From contig NW_005178644.1 in the NCBI RefSeq assembly GCF_000350225.1, positions 130,482-194,481 of the forward strand: a stretch of DNA of 64,000 nucleotides. The letters are read 5' to 3'. The notes below the pieces were generated by a model. It did no database searches and was not told the origin of the DNA. It saw nothing but the letters and a program-made list of their open reading frames with translations. Below are positions 54,718 through 64,000 of the stretch, one piece after another. Position numbers and translations under genes: made by a program. Within the stretch, counting starts at the first letter, position 1. Every line of letters begins with the position of its first letter. This stretch comes from Chondrus crispus (taxonomy: Eukaryota; Rhodophyta; Florideophyceae; Gigartinales; Gigartinaceae).

Positions 54718-56541
54718 ATGAAGAACCGGTCCAGATATCCCTCTTTTCGGCCAGCTCGAAGATCAACAATCCGGCCTGGTTTCGGAAGTATCTCGAGATT
54801 CCCAAGTCTCCTTCCCCTTGTCCCTTCACCTCCCCACTTTTTCTTTTCCCCCTTTTTCCTTCCTTCTTGTTATCCCTCGTATTTTCCTCACGCGGCGTCG
54901 CCTGCACGCGAAGAACGCCGTTCAAGGCGGGGAGGCACTCGGGGGACAGTACCACGAGTGATGGAACGGTTCCATAACCCATACGGGGAACCGGATGAGA
55001 CGGGCGGTCCGAGTTTGTACGGCTGGCCGACTCCACGGGAGTTACGCGAAAAGAACATGGTCGATGACCCGCTGGTGTTCGAGCGCGCACCGTTTCTCGA
55101 TGCCGCGGGTTTACGGGACAGCCACCTGATTCGGCGGTATGCGGACGTGACGGGGACTCTCCCCGGGGGTCTCAGCTTACGGGCTGTGTGGTCTCGTGAT
55201 TTCTCCTTCCGCCTCGCGGTAGAGGGGGAGCACGTGTGGCCGAAGCATCGCCGCGAGGGGTGGGGGCGACGTCAGAAATATATGGCAGCGCTGGTGCGTC
55301 GGATTGCACGGACGCCGTGTAACCGCCCGATCCCTGTCGAGTGGGACTTTGACACCTGGGCGTTTCGTACGGAAGGAGACCGTGGTTACGTCGCCAATTT
55401 AAGGCGGGTGTTGGACGATTTGCCGGCTCGGGTAGAGGAGCCGGCGGTCGAGTACTTGGCTTGGGACAAGGCCATCCTTCCTCCGAATTTTGAGGAGTAT
55501 GTAGAGCGGGAAAGCAACCCGAGTTATTACGACAAGCTCAAGTTCGAGCGTCGGATGCGGAACGCCCTCGGAGTTTTTGTGGCGTATGAGTGGATCGAGG
55601 CGACGACCTTTCAACCTCGATCCCGATATGAACGGTACCCGCAGGTACCGTCTTGGTTCTCGCAATACGAAGTCCCAGCTGACTTCTTAGCGGAAATTCC
55701 ACCTTGCCTGGTGTATTTCGGCTTGAGTCTCAACGACTCGCCATGTTCCCCTCGCTGGATGGTAGTTCTCAGCGAGTGGATCGCCATTGTTGCGAAACGG
55801 TTCATATGGTCGTCCATGGATGGACGGCTATATGTGTTACCGACCATGATACTGAAATGGCTACACAAGTTGAACTTGGACGAGGTTTTAGGGGGAGCGT
55901 GGGTGTCCTCTCAGCTGAGAACGCTGTTGGAGGTCCACGACCAGGTGGATTGGCCCCGAGGGCCTTATTCCCAGGGGCATCACTATGACCGCGCAGATCG
56001 CGCGAACATGCCCCCGGGGAGACGTGAGGACGCCGGGGAGCCGAGGGCCGGTAACTGGGTCCGGTTCGACCCGGGGACGTTCGAATGTCTACAGCCGGAA
56101 TTAATGAAAAGGGATGCCGGCCCTGGGGACAGGACAGTGGTCAAGCCACACGTCACCGATGATGGTGGTGAGTCCGGGGCGGTTCCAGTCGAGCCGGCGC
56201 GTACGGATGTCCCGGTGGGGGACGAGGACGCTGTGGCTGAGGAGCCGGCGTCGTCCGCGCGACGTCGGATTTTCACCGAGTTAGGCGTCTCTGAGGACGA
56301 GATGCTACAGTTAGTGATCAACGCCGAATTCGTGGCGGTTGTAAAGCGCCTCAAGACGGCGTCGAACGGGGAAACTCCCGTGTACGGGACCGACGCTCCG
56401 CTGGGAGCGATGGTTCCTATCGCGACGACGGTAGAGGGAGACCCCCCCGATTCGGAGGAAGGGTCGGTACCGTCGGATGCGCCATGCGCGCCAGTGGCGG
56501 GGGTGGAGGAAATCCTCGCCGATTACGAGGCGTCGAGCTAA
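54718..56541 (+). mobile_element. Long antisense reading frame of the chromovirus, function unknown
   Basis: Uninterrupted plus-strand frame of about 607 codons (or 526 from ATG 54961), opposite in direction to gag-pol and placed between pol and the 3' LTR. The first 80 codons come from a CT-rich tract. The rest has a natural protein-like composition (WPTPRELREKNMVDD, WDFDTWAFRTEGD, YVERESNPSYYDKLKFERRM, FSQYEVPADFLAEIPP) and an acidic C-terminus. No known domain is recognised. Antisense frames in this position are known from some plant Ty3/gypsy lineages (Ogre/Retand type), but homology is not claimed. Confidence 0.65.
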
Positions 56542-57804
56542 TTGGCGAGGAGGGTCTTCCTCCAGCCGGTCCCCCGTCTTGACTCCAGAGGCGAATACGG
56601 GAGCGCGAAGAGGCACTATAGTAGCTAATAAACGCAGTCCCTTCTTGTATCGTTACCCGTAGTGTTGGGATCTGGAGTCGAGGGAGACGAACGGATCCGA
56701 AAGGACGGACCCCTTATCTGAGTGACGGGCGAGTCAGCCCAATGAGGGTGACCGACGGGGAATAGGTCTTATACCGTCCCCGTGTATGCGATCGGAGGTG
56801 GTCGGAGGGCGACGTAGTTGCGAGATCATCTGGGCAACTAAGCCCGGGCGGGTGGTTCCCCGTGTGGACATCCCCCCCGAGGGGTGGTTTCCTCGGCATG
56901 TGTACTCGGCGGAGCGAGTCCTCCGAAGTTTCTAAGGTCGGAGGTTTTTTTTGGCCCTTGGTAGGGGTACTGTACCGACTCGGAAGTATGGGGGGTCCGA
57001 GTCGGGTGTCACGGGTTTACCCCGAGGTAGCGAGCACGTCATTCGTGGCGAGTACCCGCCGTCCGTCGCGGCGCACAGCCTTCCTTCCCGTGACGGTTGG
57101 GGGTCTTCTCCACATCTCGGAGGGGGGCTGCACTCGGCTCTCGGGAGAATCGTCGCGTAGCTGACGTCGTCGGTTACCCGCGCCGGTGGGGTGTGTCGCG
57201 AGGGACACGCTCGATAAAGAGGTGCCGCGAGGGTTAGCCATACGGGCCGTGCGTCGTCTCGCTATCGACGTGCTCGGACGTTCCCCTGCAGTAAGGGTCG
57301 TCGGTCGAGGGGGAGGCCAACTGGGGGCCCTGCTAGAAGGTGCTATGGTCTCGTGTGGAAGCACGGCGCGGCGGTGATCGGAAGGGATCTCAAATCGTGG
57401 TCAGGATCACCTGGTGACCCCGCACGATTTCTCCACTTCCGGTAGAGAGGTCTCTTGGGGACGCGGAAAGGCGACCGTAGGGTCGGGCGACATTCCGCGA
57501 CGATGGCGAGGGCGTGCGGCAACCGGAGGGGGAATCTCTTGTAGGGAGACGACCACCGGCGAAGGCGGGACGCGTGGCGGCGGGGGAAAGGTAGATGAAC
57601 AGGGGCGCCCCCACCCCGGGGGGTTGCGATGATCTGTGCCCCGGGGGAAGCTCGGATGTGAGGAGGCATGCGATATGACAACGGAACTCCTCGCTGAGCA
57701 TCTATACATACCTTACGAGTCGACGTTGGCTCCTCCGGAGGGGGGGGTGGCTTGACCCAGAGGCCCACCAGACACAGAAGGCAACTAGGTGGTTATGGCG
57801 GGGG
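56542..57804. other. Non-coding interior of the chromovirus
   Basis: GC-rich region between the antisense frame and the pol 3' end. Only short frames on both strands without motifs. It may carry regulatory or structural sequence of the element. Confidence 0.4.
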
Positions 57805-59313
57805 TCAGTTAGCCAGCCCCACGCTATCCGGGTGTGACCATAACTGGACGTTCGGTGCGGGGAGACGTTTGCGTTTGCACAATCGCGCGACGGTATTGTA
57901 GTCGATGTAATTTGCGGGCTCCCAAGTGTCATCATCCGACGTGTATCCGTACCAACGGACGCGGAATAGAGGCATCCCGTCCGGTCCCGGCTTGTATCCC
58001 GTTAGCGCGTCAACCACGTAGGTTTGTGTGGCCTCCTCCATAGGGGAAGGAGGTCGTTTCGTCGCCTCGGCGGGCGGGCTTGACGCGTTTTGATATGAGG
58101 AATCAAGCGTAGTTGGCGGGTGAGGAGGGCTTCCCGGGGACATGAGGAGGGGTTGCCCGAAGGTACACATAGACGCAAAGTTGGCGACGTGCCTCCCGGA
58201 GATCTCCTCTGTACCTGGTGGCGTCTCACTTGGGCAGCGAGTGGAGTCCGCGGTCACCGCCGGTGCGGCGGGCTCGGGCGTGGATAATTTCTTTTGATTT
58301 TTTTTCGGGTCCCGTGTCCACGTGTCCTGTGGCCTGGCAGTGAAGGTACGCGTTCGTTCGTTCGGCGACTTATCACCGTTCGGGGCGCCGGTCGCTCGCC
58401 GGGGGCGTGTTGCGGTAAGCCTCGTCTCCATGGCATGCGTGTCGCGGTGCCGCGGCGGCTCTAACAGTGACGGTAGCCGTGGGGGAGGGGGTCCCTTTTT
58501 AGACACGGACCCTTCGCCCATAGTGGCGGATATCCTACTTAGTTGGGAAATGACCCGTGCGTGCGGGTCGTCTCGGAGAGCTTGCAGTAATCCCGATGCC
58601 GGAGGGCCCCCTTTGTGCTGAATCATTGATTTCGACCCTGACGGTCGTGATGCTTTCGCGCCATGCGTCGCGTTTTCCATCTCGTTCTTATCGCGAGTAG
58701 TGTCTTGGTCCTCAGAATCTGATGACTTCGGCGGAGATGTATCCGGGTTACCTGGGCCGAGGTCGTCTCTCAGCGGGCGGGGAGGTGCCCCGGCGGGGAT
58801 GAAGGTAGACGCGTCGCCGTCGGTTGGCGTAGGTGACGAGGGTTCGGCGTCGGCGGGTATGGTCCGTAGAGGGGGAGCCTTCACAATGCGGTCTCTCGAG
58901 ACTCTATCTTTCAGGCCTGTAGTCCGGACAATGGTCACGGTATGCTCTTCTTGGGCCACCACCGGGAACGGCCCTTCCGTTCGAGGGGCTAACTTTTTAT
59001 TGACCCGGTCCTTATCCGTCTTCTCATCCACTCGCAGGGATGTCTCTCGCTCGATGAGGACTTGATCACCTACTGCATATTGCGGTGTCGGCGTTCGCAA
59101 TCTCTTGTCGAAATCGCGTTTATAGCGGTCTTGACCGGCGAGCAGCGTGTCGCGGGCTGTTGACATTAGCCCGCGTAACCACGTTAAAAAACGGAGCTTA
59201 TATTGCGTCCGCGAGACATCCTGTTCCAATGTAGGGGTCTGTTGGATGGAAAGCGGCGCCGACGTCCGAGATAACACGAGATCAAACGGCGTCATACCGA
59301 TCATGCGATTCAC
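57805..59313 (-). mobile_element. Chromovirus integrase C-terminal region with chromodomain
   Basis: The integrase tail (YKRDFDKRLRTPTPQYAVGDQVLIE) is followed by a long proline/threonine/serine-rich linker. It ends in a chromodomain: TYVVDALTGYKPGPDG, LFRVRWYGYTSDDDTWEP, ANYIDYNTVARL. The chromodomain steers integration to marked chromatin. Confidence 0.85.
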
Positions 59314-59355
59314 GGGACAATTGTAACCGTAGGTTAGCGCTTCCGTGAACTGGTC

Positions 59356-61818
59356 TCAATCGCGTTGGTTGTCGGCTAGGTAGTGCTGTAGGGAGGATAC
59401 AAGGGTGCGGTTGAACCTCTCCACTTGTCCATTAGCTTGTGCGTGATAAGCTGTGGTGAACACGCTTTCGACGCGGAGGATTTTGCACACGGCCAAGAAG
59501 AACCTTGACGTGAATTGACTCCCATTGTCGGAGAGTAGTTTCACTGGGGCTCCGTATACGAAGACCCAGTGTGTGACGAACGCCTGAGCAACGGTCTCGG
59601 CGGTAATTCTCTTAAACGGCACCGTTCGGGTCAGCTTTGAGTAACGATCAGATACTACCAAGAGGTATCGATTGCCTCTTGGTGTTCTGGGGAGTTCACC
59701 TAGGATGTCAATAGCGATAAACTCCAAGGGTCCCATCGGAGGGAACGTTTTCAACTTCGCGTTGTGCATACGCAATTTAATGCGCGCTTTCACACAGTCG
59801 GAGCACCTTCTGACTGTGGCGTATGCGTCGACGGACATACTCGGCCAGTAGTACCGTTGTCTTAATGTGTAGAACAGACGCCTGCCTCCGGGATGTCCCG
59901 ATGCGGCGGGGTAATGCGCCAGATACAACACTCGCTCGCGCAGCGTGGTTGGTACGACGATTTGCTCAACACCGTCAAGGTGCGCTTTCCGACGAAGTAC
60001 CCCTTCCTTGTTCATGAAGAACTTGGAGAGGCGAATTTGGGCTACCCCCTCCCCCTTCTTAAGATGGGAAGCGATCTCCTTACAGAACGGGTCGGAGTGT
60101 TGCGCGAGTACAATCTCGTCGTGTGTAATCGCGGCCTTGGAAGCCGGGGGGGCGAGGGCGAAGCATCCGTCTTGAATGTCGTCGTCCCACTCCTCGGGTT
60201 CCACTTCCGGTTTGTCTTCGTGAAACTCCAAAACGGAGAAGCACGGTATTTCTTCGTCGATGGGGACGGTTGTGCCCCCTGTAGACGGTATTCGACTGAG
60301 GGCGTCGGCGAGACAATTCTTGATGCCCTTCACGTACGTGACGTCGAAGTCAAACTCGGCTAGGCGCAAGCGCCACCGTGCTAAACGCCCGCTTGCGTCG
60401 GCGAGATTCATTAACCAGCGAAGGGAATGATGGTCGGTGTTGACCGTAAATCGCTCCCGTTCCAAGTAAGGACGTAGCGTCTGAATGGCCCACACAATGG
60501 CCAAACATTCTTTCTCCGTGGTGGAGTAATTCCTTTCCGCAGACGAGAGCGTTCGCGACCAGAAACCGACAGGGAATCTGTTACCATCCTCGTGTTGCTG
60601 TAATAACGTGCAACCGAGTTGGGCGTCGGATGCATCCGTGTCGAGGGAATACGGTAGCCCCAGCCGCGGTAGTCGCAAGATCGGCGGGGAAATCAGGCAA
60701 ATCTTCAGAGCTTCGAAGGCAGACCTGCGATCTTCGTCCAGTTCGGGGAGCTGATCGGGCTCTCCCTTCTTGAGCATGGACGTCAACGGCGCCGCAATCT
60801 TGGCGAAGTGGTCGACGAAACGTCGGTACACGTTACACATACCCAGAAACGAGCGGAGCTCGGTCTGGGTTCGTGGCGGCTGGGCCTCGGCCAAAGCCGA
60901 GACGTTCTTCGGGTGGACAGGAAGTTCCCCGGGTCGAATGATGTGGCCCAGGTACTCCACGGAGTCCTGAAAGAATTTACACTTGTCCAATTTCAGTGAT
61001 AACCCCTCTTGTTGTAACGCAGAGAGAATAACCTTGACATCCTTGAGATGAGTTTCATAATCCTTCGAGAATATGATAATGTCATCTAGATAGATGAGGC
61101 AGCTCTTCCATCGGTATCCAGAGAGGAGAATGTCCAACATCCGTTGGAATGTGGCGGGCGCGTTCATTAGCCCGAACGGCATTCGGTTAAATTGATAAGT
61201 ACCGGCATGACACGTGAACATGGGTTTCGGACGGTCTTCTTCCGCAACGGGGATTTGCCAGTAACCCGAGTTACAATCTAGAGTTGTGAACACGTTCGCT
61301 TCGCCGAGCGAGTCCAGACACTCGTCCATGCGAGGAATCGGGTAAGTGTCCCGTACTGTCATCGCGTTCGAACGTCTGTAATCGACGCAGAAACGGAGGG
61401 ATCCATCCGGTTTGGGAATGAGAACCACCGGGGATGCCCACTCTGATTGTGATCGGGAGATGACCCCGCTTAAGATCATCCCATCCACGGCGTCTTGTTC
61501 GGCTTGTCGAGACCGAGGTCCAGCCCAATATGGATGACATCGAAACGGCTTCGAGCCGGGGTTGAGTTCGATCCGGTGCTGCGTAGCCCGGACTTCCCCG
61601 AAATCGCCACTCCACATACGGGAGTACGGCGTAAGCATGTCACGTACTCGCGTGCGGACATGCGACGGCAGATGTTGGAGGGATACAGCATCAAATTCTT
61701 GGGGTTCTTCCTTCGACGCAGCCGGGGGGAGCTTCTCCCCCTTCTCAGATTGGGGCTTGTCCCCTTCTGTAAATTCCGCCGCTAGGAGGGCGTCGAGAGG
61801 CATCGCGGTGCGTATCAT
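59356..61818 (-). mobile_element. Chromovirus RT, RNase H and integrase core
   Basis: RT motifs SLRFCVDYRRSNAMT, FTTLDCNSGYWQIP, FGLMNAPATFQRM and YLDDIIIFSKDYETHL; RNase H with DTDASDAQLGCTLLQ and NTDHHSLRWL; integrase HH-CC finger and core with VSDRYSKLTRTVPFK, LLSDNGSQFTSRF and the HAQANGQVERFNRT stretch. One long frame; the core looks whole. Confidence 0.92.
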
Positions 61819-62486
61819 GGCACGCGGATGAGGGGAACGTACCCAAGCACCTGGTTCTTCGAGAGGCGCTTGGGGGCTGAGGCGAAGTTGGCTACCAAGA
61901 CCTTGAACTCTCGAAGTGCGGTGATGTGCGCGACCCCATTCGACAGGTAGACGCGGTGTTTCGCATATAACTGCGGATTGGGTTCCAATACGGAAAGACC
62001 CGTACGACCGTTGGTCACATGCACCCAGGCTTGCGTCCCGGGTGGTATGGTGACCGGACGAGAAACCTTGAGTTTGGGGGAAACTCGACCCGGGTCGTTT
62101 TCATACTCCTGCTCTGAGGGGAGCGGAGGTGCTTCGGCTCGACGAGTTGCCGGTTTTCTGACGATGGGAACTTTCGTCCCATCATCGAGCTCGACCACCT
62201 TCCGACGTGGATAGATGGCCTCGACGAACTTGTCGTTAAAGTCACAGCCCAGGATGACAGGGGCTGCCAGGCGCTCGCACACGATGAACTTGCATTTCAT
62301 GGTGCGAGTTGCCAGTCGAACAACGAGGGTGATGGACCCGCTTGTTCGTAACGGCCGCCCATTCGCGTCGGCGATCGTCGGGACTTCCCCCGGTTCGATT
62401 AAGCTCTCCCATCCTTTGGGCAGGGTGTCGGCGCGGACAAAATTGGAGCCGGCACCCGTGTCCAAGATGGTGAGTTGACGCACCAT
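61815..62486 (-). mobile_element. Chromovirus aspartic protease region
   Basis: Retropepsin-like segment with LTILDTGAGSNFV at the N-terminus and VILGCDFNDKFVEA further on. It slightly overlaps the RT frame, as gag-pol frames of such elements do. Confidence 0.85.
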
Positions 62487-62755
62487 GATGGAGGTGGTGA
62501 GCCCAAGGTCGGCGTAGACCTTTTAATTACGTCGAGACAGTGTACAAACTGGCTCGACGGCCTTGTCATCGGGGGAGCGCCTCCCGTTGTTAAGACGCCA
62601 CGGTCGGCGGAGCGTCCCCATGCCCGTCGGATCGGGGTTGGAGGGGCTCGCTTGGCGAGCGTGTCTCCGCCCCAAGACGCGGATCGCCGGTTTCGAGGGC
62701 GGAGGTGACGCGGTGTCCCGCGATGGAATGTCAGCGATTTTCAGCTGTGGGTCTC

Positions 62756-63954
62756 CTAGTTTTTCGGAGGTGCGGTCTTGCCGCTCGGGGGGCTTGACTT
62801 CTCCGAAGCGTAGGGAGACTTCGGCGGCAAGACGGGTGCGATCAGCCGACTCGCCTCGAAACTGAGGAGGGCTACAGCGCGCAAGTACGCGTCTGCCGGA
62901 ACACGGGCCTTCTGTGCCGCCGTGAGCTTCTCAAAATTATGAGGGACGAGCGACACATCGCGCACCTTCATACTACAGTCGGGGTTAATATGATCCCCGA
63001 CTTTGTAGCAGTTGTAGCAGATGATTTGCGGGGAAGGTGTCTTCATGTCCCGGGTTCCCTCTCGACCGGCCCAACCGGGAGACTTCTCGCGGGGTCTCGG
63101 AAGCCGGGGCGGGTCCTTGTAGGTCGGCCGCCGCTCTCCGTAGAACAACGAATCCTTGTCGTTGAATGAGGATCCCTCGGTGGGAAATGAGGGTGACCCA
63201 GCTGCGGCGGCGAATGGCTCGTCATTGGCGAGGAAGTTCTCGGCGTCCAGGCCGGTATGATAGCTCGGGGTCAGACCCGCGGTTGTCGATGAGGGCATAC
63301 TGTCTGCCATCGCCAACACTTGCTTGGCGGCGGGTCTCGCGAAGTCGACGCGTCTTCTTCCGCCAGCCGTCTGCGCGCGGTAGGCCGCCCCTTGAGCGCG
63401 GGCTTCGGCCACCGTGTCTTCGAATGAGGATCGGGTGCGATTCTCCCTTGCTTGGAGCACCAACGGCTTGATCGCCGGAAGGAGGCCCTCTATGAACAAG
63501 GTAGTGCGTTCATAGGGAGAATGGATGTCCTCACACCGCGCGAGGGCGGTTAACATACGAGTCGCATACTCGGTCTCCACTTCGCCGGTTTTTGGCGTAA
63601 ATCCCGGACCACAGAGAGCGCTTGCTCGATCTGAATATTCGTAGCATACGTAAGAAGCAACCAGTTCACTGCTGCTGGCCACGACGCAATCCCTTGATTG
63701 CATCGGAAATATCCCCGATGGGATTCATACGCCTCCTTCGCCGGCGGGCTGAGGAGATGCGGCAAGGCCATAAGAGCCATTGCCTCCGACATTTCGGCGT
63801 TGTCGAAATTCTCCTTACATCTAACCAAAAAGCTGATGACTTTGATCGGGTCGGACCCGTTAAACTTGTACTCTCCCATTACGACGAGGAGGTATTGCAC
63901 GCGCTTACGCGTCGTGGCGTACACCTTTGCATCGACGGTGGGGTCGGTATTCAC
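62756..63954 (-). mobile_element. Chromovirus gag region
   Basis: Capsid-like helices (PIKVISFLVRCKENFDNA, EAMALMALPHLLSPPAKEAY, GIASWPAAVNWLLLTYAT) followed by TRMLTALARCEDIHSPYERT, a linker and a CYNCYKVGDHINPDC zinc-knuckle-like motif near 63010. It looks nearly whole with about one break. Confidence 0.85.
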
Positions 63955-64000
63955 GAGACGGTAAGCTCGATAATTACACGCGCCGCGGAAGCGGTGGTTG

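Larger units (their letters stand above)
53964..64000 (-). mobile_element. Ty3/gypsy chromovirus, 3' part (element continues beyond the window)
   Basis: Minus-strand LTR retrotransposon. From right to left: gag with a CCHC-like knuckle, protease, reverse transcriptase, RNase H, integrase, chromodomain, a long antisense reading frame, polypurine tract and 3' LTR. The order (integrase after RT) and chromodomain place it in the Ty3/gypsy chromoviruses. The 5' LTR lies outside the window, so age cannot be judged. The coding parts look nearly whole, with only a few breaks, suggesting a young copy. Confidence 0.92.

Noticed and set aside
57834-58621. Plus-strand frames opposite the chromovirus integrase tail
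   Set aside because: Shadows of the minus-strand pol reading frame with no own motifs.
1-64000. tRNA, rRNA genes and CRISPR arrays
   Set aside because: I looked for tRNA-like T-loop patterns and for evenly spaced identical repeats; none were convincing.

Overview
The window is nuclear DNA of a eukaryote with compact, nearly intron-free genes set in a large sea of transposons. The recognisable host genes are mitochondrial or endomembrane eukaryotic families (TAPT1, RluA-type pseudouridine synthase, mL49, ACAD10/11-like, anoctamin, RAE1). The few introns are short (77 and 89 nt) with GT/AG ends, and gene spacing can be tiny. GC content is near 50 percent. This fits a florideophyte red alga of the Chondrus type, which I infer from gene architecture and repeat style, not from a database match.

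Layout. 1-2.4 kb: a broken pogo/Tigger-like transposase with a coiled-coil tail, then a 339-bp TA-flanked MITE. 3.1-10.6 kb is the only host gene island: TAPT1 (+), RluA-type pseudouridine synthase (-), mL49 (+) and an ACAD10/11-type kinase-dehydrogenase fusion (-) that meets mL49 tail to tail with 18 bp between stop codons. 10.8-17.9 kb: a Ty1/copia element on the minus strand with two 472-bp LTRs, a CAAAG target duplication and an extra 5' reading region with zinc-finger motifs.

18.4-46 kb: several copies of one DDE4 (PIF/Harbinger-like) transposon family. One copy (19319-20163) is cut in two. Its second half lies at 36046-36477, and between them is a 15,882-bp insertion with about 48-bp terminal inverted repeats and a CA duplication. 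The cut transposase reads on in frame across the two junctions. The insertion carries a Plavaka/CACTA-like transposase (30482-33967), an unrecognised nuclear-looking coiled-coil gene (27236-29297), ATGCA-rich repeats at both ends, and broken host genes (anoctamin, Sel1-repeat). It also carries a 1-kb palindromic insertion built of GGGTGAC/GGGCGAC motifs.

36.5-53.9 kb: a broken RAE1-like gene, more DDE4 copies, a piggyBac-like transposase split by a 950-bp solo LTR, a second Tigger-like relic, an assembly gap in a C-rich minisatellite, and stretches with no recognisable gene. 53.96 kb to the window end: the 3' part of a minus-strand Ty3/gypsy chromovirus (LTR, chromodomain, integrase, RNase H, RT, protease, gag). 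It carries a long antisense reading frame of unknown function between pol and the 3' LTR.

Recurring oddities are four long near-perfect snap-back palindromes with 0-4 nt spacers, and an apparent excess of TAG among in-frame stops that interrupt otherwise continuous non-retroviral reading frames.
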